From Stentor coeruleus (Eukaryota > Ciliophora > Heterotrichea > Heterotrichida > Stentoridae), in contig MPUH01001212.1 of the NCBI GenBank assembly GCA_001970955.1, positions 1 through 20,952 of the forward strand: a stretch of 20,952 bases of DNA. The letters run 5' to 3'. Below, in pieces: positions 9,881 through 18,127 of the stretch (position 1 is its first letter; each line of letters opens with the position of its first letter). Under the pieces are notes generated by a model. It ran no database searches. It saw only the letters and a list, made by a program, of their open reading frames with translations, and was not told the DNA's origin. The translations under genes were made by a program, and so were the position numbers.

Positions 9881-10393
9881 TTAACCATAAACCTTCTTTG
9901 TCATGACTTTATAGAAATCATCAAATGTTAATTCTGGCTTTCCTAAACTTGAGATTCTTTCAAGAGCATGGGCAAGTTCCTCTTCAGTCATACTTTCACC
10001 AAGTTCTCTAGCTACTCTGGTTAAAGCTTTAAGTGTGATATTTCCAGTACCTTCAGCGTCAAATAAGTCAAGGATTCTTTGAACACCTTCTTTGGATTCT
10101 CTGTTGCCAAGTCTATCGTTAATGTGTCCTAAGAATGAGTCGAAATCAATTTCAGCACCAAGTTCTTCAATACCAGCAAGTAGTCTGAAAATTGTGGGTG
10201 ACTGATCTCTGCCTAGAGAGTTAAGAGCAGCTTGGACTTCTTTAGGATCAATTGTTCCTGAATTATCAAGATCAAAAAGATCGAAGGCTTCCTTGCAGTC
10301 TTTGATTTCATCTTCAGTCAATTTGATTTCAACTTCTGGTTTCTTAGGTGCTGCTTTACCTGCGTCCTTACCTTTGACTACTTTTTTCGACAT
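9881..10393 (-). CDS. Centrin-family EF-hand protein (divergent)
   Basis: This 170-residue protein has a basic N-terminus (residues 1-22) followed by four EF-hand positions arranged as in centrin. EF1 (loop 41-52, DLDNSGTIDPKE) is canonical. EF2 (about 77-88) and EF4 (about 148-159) have lost the Ca2+-binding acidic residues. EF3 (112-123, DAEGTGNITLKA) lacks the final Glu. The stretch RVARELGESMTEEEL (126-140) is typical of centrin between EF3 and EF4. Centrins build basal-body fibres and, in Stentor, the contractile cortical myonemes. With one good Ca2+ site, this copy may act more as a structural or weak Ca2+-binding member. The ATG is preceded by AT-rich sequence and the stop is TAA. A calmodulin-like paralogue is the alternative. 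Confidence 0.85.
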   Translation of the reverse strand: MSKKVVKGKDAGKAAPKKPEVEIKLTEDEIKDCKEAFDLFDLDNSGTIDPKEVQAALNSLGRDQSPTIFRLLAGIEELGAEIDFDSFLGHINDRLGNRESKEGVQRILDLFDAEGTGNITLKALTRVARELGESMTEEELAHALERISSLGKPELTFDDFYKVMTKKVYG

Positions 10394-11455
10394 AATATTT
10401 ATTAGCCATTAAATGTTCGATTTAAATTTTCTCAACATGTCATTTTTTCCCTAAAATTGTATAGGCAAAGTATATACTAAGATTTAAGATTTCATCTTGA
10501 AGTAATATGCTATGATTAGATTTTTATTTTGAAATAATTATAAAATATATTTTTATATGTTGAGAAAAGAGGATAAAATTAGGTTTAGAAATTATTGGGT
10601 TAAAATATTGGGATGATGCTGCAAAGAGTGTATAAAGCAGAAGGTAGAGTTGGGAAGGTTTAGTTATATTAGGCGGAAAGTTTATTTTTTGAAAAAATAT
10701 TAATTTTGACTGTGAGATGTGAGGGAAAATATTTTGTGAGATAAGGGTAATAAATTTTAGTTTATATTGAATAAGGTTTAGTTTTTTTTTTTTGGGCTGA
10801 TAAGATTTTCTTAGCTTAGATTTATATAGAATATCCTTTGGTATAAAAATTTTATTAGTTAGGAAATTCTTCCATTACAAAACTCAACCTATATATCAAA
10901 TCAAATAAAAAAGTCAATTTTCTATAAATCTACTTATTTTTCTATCTACATCTTATAAAAATCATAAAAATCTTCATGAATATCTCAATCAACAAAGCAT
11001 CCTTTTATCATTATCGTCATTCCTCTATTATAAGCCTTTTAATATAAATCATAATATTTCTTTTAAATCCTATCTAAACATCTCCATCTTCTAAATCTTA
11101 GCATTTTTGTATTTGAACTTTAAAGTTGAATATAAAAAATCCTATCAAATGGACACTGATATCCCCTGTTTGGCTCACGCATAAACAACTTCGAGGCTCA
11201 TGATATTTTCTGGCATTTCTTAATGGTCCGTTAGGTTCAGATTTATATTTTAGGATTTGCCCAAACTTTCTTTTAAGACTAATTTACGATTTATTTCTGC
11301 TAATACTATCATGTTATCATTATGATTTTTAACATAGAAACTAGTCCTGCTTCAAAGAAATGTTAGGTTTTACTGTTTTTTCAAAGATTATATCTAATTC
11401 TAAAGTCATTTATAATATTCTGTTGGATTTGAAATATAAAAAATTCTAAAGTGAA
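10394..11455. other. Upstream flank of the centrin-like gene and spacer before the transposon relic
   Basis: The plus strand is G-rich from 10394 to about 10860, then C-rich to about 11110. Positions 11101-11340 are less AT-rich and on the minus strand stay open for about 60 codons (ending at a TAA at 11098-11100) without a defensible start; this may be a gene fragment. The rest shows nothing recognisable. The centrin-like promoter is presumably next to 10394. Confidence 0.4.
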
Positions 11456-13015
11456 TTAACCCTTTGACTACTATCTAATAAAATTAACTACTTATAAAAA
11501 TAAAAAGCAGGCTTTAGGATGTAGTGCTTTCATGCAGGCATTACAATAAAAGTTGGTTATTATTTTGCAAATCTTGCAGCGCTATTTATTCTTCTTATAC
11601 TCTACTAAATGCATATCATTTTTTATGCAGGATTTTGCTTTGAAAGATTTAACCTAAACTTCTTGAATCATTGAAATGATGCCTGAGAGGTTTCTGATTA
11701 TAGCTTCTCTGAATATCATGTGTTCGATAAATTTTTCGCCTCTATTGAATAAAATCTTATTATAAAGTATATGAGAATTGATCATGCAAATCTCCATAAA
11801 ATACACCAAGCAATTTTTCCACCACTTTGAGAATCTGTAATCAAATCTGTAATATTGCAACTTTTAATCAAAAGTATTAACACCTCTCATAAAGAGATTT
11901 CACTTTACTATTGATGAAGGTATCGAAATTGTTGTGCTCATCTTTTTAGTAGTGGATATTGCTGTACTTTCAATATTTGATAGCACTGAAACAGGTTTTT
12001 TTATATCTTCATACACTCAGAAGTAAATTTCCTTTTCTCCAAAATATGGAGGCTCCTTTATCTAATTTATCAAACTTTTCTTTCGATTTAGCAGGTAAAT
12101 TTTTTCTGACAGTTCCTGTGGCATAGATATTGTTTTCAAATAGCTAAACATTTGTGTAAAAGCTATCCATGAAGGCGTGTTATGGCTTGTCTCTGAAGTT
12201 CTTGTAGAGTAAGAACCACTTTTGTTATAAATTCCTTTTGTTCTTTATTTGCCCCTTCATAAATAAAGAAATTACTTGCATAACCAGTTGAAGCTTTAGC
12301 CACCATGAAGCATTTGAACCCCTATCTCGTTGGTTTCAAAGGGAGATACTGCTTACTTTTATGTCAGCCTTTATACTTATTATTGATTCATCAATTTATA
12401 TACACTGCTCAGGTCTATATGCATTATTGCATTGATTTTGCAGTAATGCGTAAAATGGCTGAAACTTTGAGTAAACATCTAGGCTTTGCTATGTGGATTA
12501 CTGATATGCAGGTTTCTTTTTATATAATTGAATTGATTCAGAGACATTACATTTCTTATAAACTGGGAATCGTATAAACCATCATTTCTCCAATGCAATG
12601 CTAGATCGGGATATCTGATAATTCCCATTTCATAAAGGATAGAAAAAAAAGCTCTGACATCTACTAATCGCCATAAAAGTTTGAAGTCTCTGCGTAGGCT
12701 GAAATATCTTAGACCCATATGCATTTGAGTTGTTTGTGATTACAGTTTGAATTTCAGGGGTAAAATGCATTTCATAGATGCTAATTGAACGAACACAACT
12801 TGGACTAAGCTTGAATTCTCCTGGGAATGAAGGTAGAACTACTTCAATTGAGCTTATTTCTAGCTCTTTTAGCTTCTTCCAATTGTTTTCAGCAAAATAA
12901 CGTGTTTGTTCCATATTTATATTTATATGCATATGTGTATGTGCTAATGGAAGCCATAAAGGTGCTGGTGTAGGGTTTGTTTCTTTTAAGAAACATGCAG
13001 GTGCACTAGAGTTAA
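11456..13015 (-). mobile_element. Decayed piggyBac-family DNA transposon (borders tentative)
   Basis: The left edge is TTAA at 11456-11459 followed directly by CCCTTTGACTACTATC. This is the expected layout of a piggyBac end: a TTAA target site next to a terminal repeat starting CCC. The transposase relic ends only about 33 nt inside this edge. The right edge is not clear. A TTAA at 13012-13015 lies where base composition becomes AT-rich again, and read inwards it begins CTCTAGTG, only loosely similar to the left end. The right border is therefore a guess from position and composition. Confidence 0.6.
11492..12935 (-). pseudogene. piggyBac-family transposase relic (DDE_Tnp_1_7 plus C-terminal Cys-rich domain)
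   Basis: Reading the minus strand with frame changes gives the whole family layout. At the N-terminus, residues from MEQTRYFAENNWKKLKEL (from about 12914). Then FFSILYEMGIIRYPDLALHW and MSLNQFNYIKRNLHISNP (12480-12650). Then YRPEQCI-stop-IDES (first Asp codon 12390-12392), QYLPLKPTR-stop-GFKCFMVA, and STGYASNFFIYEG. Then MDSFYTN (second Asp 12165-12167), NNIYATGTVRKNLPAKSK, MRGVNTFD-stop-KLQYY (11876-11878 is Asn where the third Asp is expected), and FDYRFSKWWKN. It ends with a Cys-rich tail, RCKICK...FYCNACMKALHPKAC, with TAA at 11492-11494. At least six in-frame stops, for example 12396-12398, 12322-12324 and 11864-11866, and several frameshifts mean it cannot be active. In ciliates, domesticated piggyBac proteins (PiggyMac, Tpb2) excise germline DNA; this copy looks like a dead transposon instead. 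Confidence 0.88.
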
Positions 13016-13392
13016 AAAGATATTTTATGATGTTAATAATACCATGAAGAAAGTTATTATTTGAGCGAAATATAACTAATATATAAATTTAAAACTTGAT
13101 ACTGAATTAGTGTCATTTATTATAAAAATATCCAACTTTAAATAACTATAAAAATTTAAGAGTTTTAGATTACTTAAAAAGTCTTAACTTCCAACTATAA
13201 ATAAATCATAAATACTAACTAAAGAAATATAATCATATAAAAATATTATACATTTATTGTAAAATAGCTCATATCGATAATCAAAAGGCTAGTAAATATA
13301 TTTAGTATATATTCTTCCTGTTTTATTAAATGTAGATATTATTCATATAATAGCTTTTTATAATCTAATGTAATCTATATGTTTATAATAAT
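13016..13392. other. AT-rich leader/promoter region of the B-box/WD40 gene
   Basis: No gene is visible. The sequence is extremely AT-rich with only a weak C bias on the plus strand. Close to the start, 13364-13375 reads TCTAATGTAATC, which contains ATG TAA, a start codon followed at once by a stop. The same 12-mer recurs directly before the next plus-strand gene (15613-15624). Confidence 0.35.
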
Positions 13393-15222
13393 ATGGAAAA
13401 ATGCTCAGAGTGCTCTTCAATAGCTCTCTTCCAATGTACCTGCGACAATTCTATTTACTGTAAGAATTGTCTTGATTCTCATAATCAAAACCACGAACCT
13501 ACTAATGTAATTGAATTAAAAGTTCCATTACCTGAAAAGCATCATCAGCAACTAATAAAAAATATTATTGAAAGAATTGAGGCAATAAATAAAGCTTGTG
13601 ATAACGTTGAAAAACTTACAAATAAACTTATTAGTAAAATTTCTATGTTATCTAAAGAATCAATAAGCCAACTTGATCAACAAAAAAGATTATTGAAGGA
13701 TTTTTTAAACAAAGGACAATATACATATAACGAATTAGGAGAAGTTAATCACCTTGCATTTTCATACCTTACACCTACAAAAATAGATAAAATTACTATA
13801 GCAGAAACCCTTGAGAAAATGTTCAAAAAAAACTGGACAAATGAAATTTCGCTATTTAAATCTTTGAAACTTTCAAAAAATGTTCTTGATGTTTACAGTA
13901 TCAAATGTGCAGTTATTGATGAGTGTGTTCAATCTTACGTAATATCAAATGATGGTGAACTTATTGCAATTTTGACTAAAAATGATTTATCGCTATACAG
14001 TAGAACTGAGAAAAAAATTATTTACAAAGCTAAAGAAATTCCTATAATATCAGATAACCAAAACATAAAAATCTCTAATGATGACGCATTTATGACATAT
14101 ATAACTCAAAAAGAATTAAGGATGGTAGATATAAGATATAAAAAAGAAACAACTGTATTAGCACAAGATGAAGTTCCTGATCTTAGCTTAGATTTTACAA
14201 TGGATAGTAAAGAGCTTTTTATTAATTGTCATAAAACTTCAGCAATTTTATCTTTTAATATTGAAAATAACACAATTACTACCCTGCTTAATTGGCAATT
14301 TCATATGGCTCAAATAAGACATCTGAAGTATGATAATAATAATAAAGAACTTAAATGGATGCTGGGGTATATAATATCTGAAAGAAAAATTATCAAATAT
14401 AGTCTTAATGATGGAAAATATGCACTTTATGATAAAGACTACAACATTTTTACATTGAATGTAAATAGTTTATATTTATCTAATGGAAAGTCATTAATTC
14501 GGTATAATTTGAATACAGATAATATCATTAAAAATAAGGCCCTTAAAATGAAGTGTAAAATCTTGCATTCAAAACAAGAATTTTTAATAACTGTTTACGA
14601 AGATTTTTCTATAGATATCAAAAATCAGAGATTATCAAAAAAGATAACTTTAAAGTTTGACTCTGAGATTTACGACGTAAAATTGGTTGATCGTAAAAAG
14701 TTGCTTATATGTCTTATAGAAGAAATACATGAGTATTGTTTAGAAACTAACAAAGAAACTAATGTTGTTTACTTCTCCAAAGGTATGGCAATGTGTGGAA
14801 CTCTGACTAGTGACAATCAGAATTTCGCTATTGGTTGTAGCGATGGAAAAATTAAAATCATAAACTTAGTATCCCAAAAAACAACTATTATTTCAGCTGT
14901 ATCTACTCCTATAAGATATATATTATCAGTAAAAAACTATATAATAATTGGTGCAGATGAAAATAGTATAAGGATTTTTAGCAAAGAGAATATCTATAGA
15001 GAAATTTCTATATTAAATGGACATACTGGAAAAATTGTAGGATTATCTTTAACTTTTGATAATAAGTATTTGATTTCAGCGTCAGATGATCGTAATATTA
15101 AGGTATGGAATTTAGAAAGACTAGCACAAGAAGCTTCGTTTAATTCCAAGTCTCAAAGTTTGATATGGGAAAAAAACTATCCGGAAATAAACAAGTTTAG
15201 TTCAAGGATTTTCAGTAATTAA
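13393..15222 (+). CDS. B-box zinc finger / WD40-repeat protein
   Basis: This 609-residue protein opens with a B-box-like zinc site: C4, C7, C15, C17, C23, C26, H30 and H34, with the CKNCLDSHNQNH motif. Residues about 48-105 are helical and charged (KNIIERIEAINKACDNVEKL), probably a coiled coil. The remainder is rich in beta-strand and reads as a divergent WD40 propeller. The clearest blade is the last, residues about 541-577: NGHTGKIVGLSL...YLISASDDRNIKVWNLERL. There is no RING finger before the B-box, so it is not a classical TRIM ligase. The sequence is very rich in AAA and ATA codons. I cannot name a substrate or pathway. A scaffold role is only a guess from the domains. The stop is TAA. 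Confidence 0.8.
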   Translation: MEKCSECSSIALFQCTCDNSIYCKNCLDSHNQNHEPTNVIELKVPLPEKHHQQLIKNIIERIEAINKACDNVEKLTNKLISKISMLSKESISQLDQQKRLLKDFLNKGQYTYNELGEVNHLAFSYLTPTKIDKITIAETLEKMFKKNWTNEISLFKSLKLSKNVLDVYSIKCAVIDECVQSYVISNDGELIAILTKNDLSLYSRTEKKIIYKAKEIPIISDNQNIKISNDDAFMTYITQKELRMVDIRYKKETTVLAQDEVPDLSLDFTMDSKELFINCHKTSAILSFNIENNTITTLLNWQFHMAQIRHLKYDNNNKELKWMLGYIISERKIIKYSLNDGKYALYDKDYNIFTLNVNSLYLSNGKSLIRYNLNTDNIIKNKALKMKCKILHSKQEFLITVYEDFSIDIKNQRLSKKITLKFDSEIYDVKLVDRKKLLICLIEEIHEYCLETNKETNVVYFSKGMAMCGTLTSDNQNFAIGCSDGKIKIINLVSQKTTIISAVSTPIRYILSVKNYIIIGADENSIRIFSKENIYREISILNGHTGKIVGLSLTFDNKYLISASDDRNIKVWNLERLAQEASFNSKSQSLIWEKNYPEINKFSSRIFSN

Positions 15223-15624
15223 TCGACGAATAGAAAAGTTTATGCTTATTTCTTATTTTATGTAGGATTTTATCTTTAATTACTATGTGTATATTGTAAT
15301 AAATTTACATAAAGATCGCTCTCTTCTAAGTACAAAATATTTATCAACATACTTCAAAAGATAAAATTAAAAATCCTCCTAAACAAATTATCTTAAAAAT
15401 ATTTTACTATTAAAACATATTTATCTCAAGTCAAAATCATCAAAAAACCCTCCGAATTTTACCGAATAAATAAACTTCTAATAAAAGCATCCACTTACAT
15501 TTAACACCCTACAACATAAAAGTATTTTTTTTACAATACTCTAAATACAACACAATCAAATAAACTATCTCTAAATGATAAATAAAATCCAATATCTAAA
15601 ATAATAGTTTAGTCTAATGTAATC
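15223..15624. other. Spacer between the B-box/WD40 gene and the 194-residue gene
   Basis: This is AT-rich. A short, mildly G-containing stretch follows the first gene, then a C-rich stretch runs up to the next start. There is no ORF or RNA gene. TCTAATGTAATC at 15613-15624 abuts the next ATG and includes a minimal ATG-TAA. Confidence 0.4.
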
Positions 15625-16209
15625 ATGTCAGTTTATAGTGGATTTTCAACTAGAAATCAAGAAGCCCAATACTACAGACTTGTAGAAAACCTCATCATCC
15701 TCTTACAATCTCGAGTTTTATTCTCTCTAAAATCTAATCCTCGTACTGATGACTCTAGCTGGGTGAATCGATTTAATACCATTTACACAAACATGAAGAA
15801 TCTCGAATATCATAAATATTTAGAACCTAAACTATCAGATAGTGTACGAGATCTTGCAAGCTATTTTTCATTTGACCAATCTATAGAACCTATACGTTCA
15901 GAATATAGTGTTCCACAATTCACCCCAAGAGTTGGAAGTAATTCTATAAGGGAATTAAACTCTCCTAAGAAGAAAAATAGTCAGAAAAAAGTTAATGGGA
16001 TAAGTGAAAGGATTAGAAATAATGAAAAAAAATCGTCAAGTAAATTGGGTATGTCGAAATATTATGGAAGGATTATGGATAATTTTTTGAGTAAGCCGCA
16101 GTCTGTATCACCTAAGAAAGAACATAAAGGAATGATTAGTATGGAATCTCAAGATTTTTGGCTATTAGACGACAAAATCCAGGTAATCGAAAATGATTTT
16201 GACTATTAA
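15625..16209 (+). CDS. Unrecognised 194-residue basic protein with CDK-type sites
   Basis: I do not recognise this protein. Residues 1-85 look helical (LVENLIILLQSRVLFSL and later YLEPKLSDSVRDLASYF) and could form a small bundle. Residues about 100-168 are low-complexity and Lys/Ser-rich. They contain two S-P-K-K sites (S113 and S162) that fit the CDK consensus. The C-terminus is acidic and aromatic (ending IENDFDY). No signal peptide, membrane segment or cysteine pair is seen. Translation from ATG 15625 follows a compact AT-rich leader and ends at TAA. The phosphatase gene begins 100 nt downstream on the same strand. That the ORF is intact and spaced like its neighbours argues that it is a real gene. 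A lineage-specific cytoskeletal or chromatin protein is possible but unsupported. Confidence 0.65.
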   Translation: MSVYSGFSTRNQEAQYYRLVENLIILLQSRVLFSLKSNPRTDDSSWVNRFNTIYTNMKNLEYHKYLEPKLSDSVRDLASYFSFDQSIEPIRSEYSVPQFTPRVGSNSIRELNSPKKKNSQKKVNGISERIRNNEKKSSSKLGMSKYYGRIMDNFLSKPQSVSPKKEHKGMISMESQDFWLLDDKIQVIENDFDY

Positions 16210-16309
16210 TATTTATTGTCAAAACTTAACTTTAACTTCATCCTTTGTTTTAAACCTAATAACCCTTCACACAAATCCTTTTATCTCTAATACTATCGTT
16301 AATTTTTAA
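16210..16309 (+). promoter_or_regulatory. Very short 100-nt spacer, presumed phosphatase promoter and leader
   Basis: This region must hold the 3' end of the upstream gene and the start of the phosphatase transcript. It is C-rich and G-poor on the plus strand. No specific element is identifiable. Confidence 0.35.
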
Positions 16310-17227
16310 ATGTCTGTACAAAGACTTAATAACACTCCATGCTCAGAATCAACTTTTTCAGTTGAAAATCAAGGAGTTCCTCTAAAAACAGAACTTTTAG
16401 ATACAACACTTGACTTAAACTCTCCAGAAACCCGTAAAACTGTTGTATTCCCCCAGCAGCAAAGTAGTGAAAGGATCATTACCCGATTACAGACTGAATG
16501 TGAAGGTGAAAAAGCTCGTAATCAACACTTGCAACAAACTTTTAATGCAATGAGGTATATAAAAACAATCAGACCAGCTGACCCAGTACAATTAGAAGCA
16601 AAGAAAATCGTCTTACCAAAACGTAAAAAAGCTAAGAAAACTTTAGTATTTGATTTAGATGAAACACTTGTACATTGTTGTTCAAACATAGACCAAGCCG
16701 CTGTAATCATAGACGTAAAAATGCCAAATGGAGAATTTATGAAGTGTGGTATAAATATAAGACCTTATGTTCATGAGTGCTTATTAGCCGCAAATATAAA
16801 CTATGAGATTATAGTTTTCACTGCTTCACATAAATGCTATGCTGATACTGTTTTAGATTATTTAGACCCTACTCATGAACTTATTCATCATAGACTGTAT
16901 AGGGAAAATTGTATTGTGACTGATAATTTGTTTATTAAGGATCTTAGAGTTCTTGATAATAGAAAGATTGAAGATATTATTATTGTAGATAATGCCGCGT
17001 ATAGTTTTGCTTATCAGATTGATAATGGTGTGCCAATTATTTCGTGGTATAGTGACCCAAATGATAAGGAACTTTTTAACTTAATAGAGTACCTTAGGGC
17101 TTTGAGTACTTTTCAGGACATTCGTGTGGCTAACAGGCGGATGTTTCATTTGCATACATTTTATAATGATTATTTACATGAATTTGGTCTGGAGAATAAA
17201 GAAAATACTGTGATAGTTAATCATTAA
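16310..17227 (+). CDS. SCP/FCP1-type (NIF domain) protein phosphatase
   Basis: This 305-residue protein has a HAD-fold CTD-phosphatase-like domain over about residues 109-280. The catalytic signature DLDETLVHC starts at 115: D115 is the expected nucleophile and D117 the acid/base. The second motif is IIVFTAS (T171). The third is K210 in LFIKDLR, followed by IIIVDNAA (D227). SCP and Dullard-like enzymes remove phosphate from Ser-Pro sites such as the RNA polymerase II C-terminal repeat. There is no BRCT domain, so it is not full FCP1. The N-terminal 100 residues are unstructured to helical and carry TRKT and SPE sites. The basic patch PKRKKAKK (103-110) just before the domain could be a nuclear signal. 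The stop is TAA. Confidence 0.92.
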   Translation: MSVQRLNNTPCSESTFSVENQGVPLKTELLDTTLDLNSPETRKTVVFPQQQSSERIITRLQTECEGEKARNQHLQQTFNAMRYIKTIRPADPVQLEAKKIVLPKRKKAKKTLVFDLDETLVHCCSNIDQAAVIIDVKMPNGEFMKCGINIRPYVHECLLAANINYEIIVFTASHKCYADTVLDYLDPTHELIHHRLYRENCIVTDNLFIKDLRVLDNRKIEDIIIVDNAAYSFAYQIDNGVPIISWYSDPNDKELFNLIEYLRALSTFQDIRVANRRMFHLHTFYNDYLHEFGLENKENTVIVNH

Positions 17228-17743
17228 TAAGTAGAAAATTATGATTAAAAGGTGGGAGAACCATATTTTTTTTTTGCAACATGCATTTTTGTTGGGGATT
17301 TTTTTTAGATGTGCATAATTTATAAGATAAAAACCTAGGTTAGAGATAGATAATTTTGAAGCAGGGGAAATATTTGAATTTTTTTTTTTGATAGCTGATT
17401 ATATGTGAAATTAAAAATATCAAGATTAATGTAATTAAGGTAAATACGATAAGACTTTTTAACCTTAAAAATGTTTACATATAAGTTTTTACATTATAAA
17501 ATAGTTAAAATTAGGCTTTTAATTATGATATTTAATACAATAAAAATTTTGACAAAATATTCTTATATAAAATACCATATAAGAATAGAGGTTTAGTTAG
17601 AGAAGTAGAAAAAAATCTTAAGTTTGGTTTAAAAACTGTCTTGTTAAAAGTTTAAGTAATATTTGGATTTACGATAAAATGATTAAAGTAATGGATTTGC
17701 CGGTAAGCTTAAATTTTATGTAAAACTGTTGCAAAAATAGCTT
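17228..17743. other. Spacer after the phosphatase gene, no gene seen
   Basis: This is AT-rich with several poly-T runs. It is G-rich on the plus strand near the phosphatase stop, and the bias is lost further right. No ORF, tRNA or repeat is supported here. The assembly duplication begins at 17744. Confidence 0.45.
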
Positions 17744-18011
17744 AGAGTAAAAATCCTAGCATAAGCTGATGCTAATTAGTATTATTATCTTTTTATAAGC
17801 TTTTTAGTTATATTTTTTAGTTTTGATAACTTTTTAAATTGAAGGAAGGAGCAGGAAAACCCTGTGGGTCAGGCGACNAGAGTAAAAATCCTAGCATAAG
17901 CTGATGCTAATTAGTATTATTATCTTTTTATAAGCTTTTTAGTTATATTTTTAGTTTTGATAACTTTTTAAATTGAAGGAAGGAGCAGGAAAACCCTGTG
18001 GGTCAGGCGAC
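17744..18011. repeat. Direct duplication across a single N (likely assembly artefact)
   Basis: Copy 1 (17744-17877, 134 nt) and copy 2 (17879-18011, 133 nt) are identical except for one T in a homopolymer (TTTTTT against TTTTT). A single N at 17878 separates them. Two contig ends that share an overlap but were joined with a placeholder base would look exactly like this. The small ORF at 17951-18127 runs into copy 2, and copy 1 repeats its last third or so. Confidence 0.85.
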
Positions 18012-18127
18012 TGCATCACATTGGAAACAAAGTAGTACCTTTTTGGCTTTCCTTCATAAGCTTCACTTGACGTTGACGCTGAGCTGTTACCTTCCTTTCG
18101 TATCTTCTTCTCTTTAGTAATCTTCAT
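17951..18127 (-). CDS. Small 58-residue protein with a PNRC-like proline motif (candidate)
   Basis: The ORF starts at ATG 18125-18127 and ends with TAA at 17951-17953. It encodes a basic N-terminus (MKITKEKKIRKEG), a Ser-rich stretch, and a C-terminal region YYFVSNVMQSPDPQGFPAPS. The pattern aromatic...SP.P...P.PSF resembles the PNRC motif found in short proteins that bind the decapping factor DCP1 through its EVH1 domain. The sequence is clearly less AT-rich than its surroundings, which argues for coding. It lies on the strand opposite to both neighbours. The 3' third overlaps the suspect duplication, so the end is less secure. Both that it is a real gene and its function are tentative. Confidence 0.5.
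   Translation of the reverse strand: MKITKEKKIRKEGNSSASTSSEAYEGKPKRYYFVSNVMQSPDPQGFPAPSFNLKSYQN

Noticed and set aside
12305-12577. 90-codon plus-strand ORF in the relic region
   Set aside because: It is antisense to the piggyBac transposase remains, whose conserved motifs are all on the minus strand.
8381-16571. A 17-nt identical string (GGTATATAAAAACAATC) in the cyclin and phosphatase genes
   Set aside because: Both encode YIKTI, and about one such match is expected by chance in AT-rich DNA of this length.
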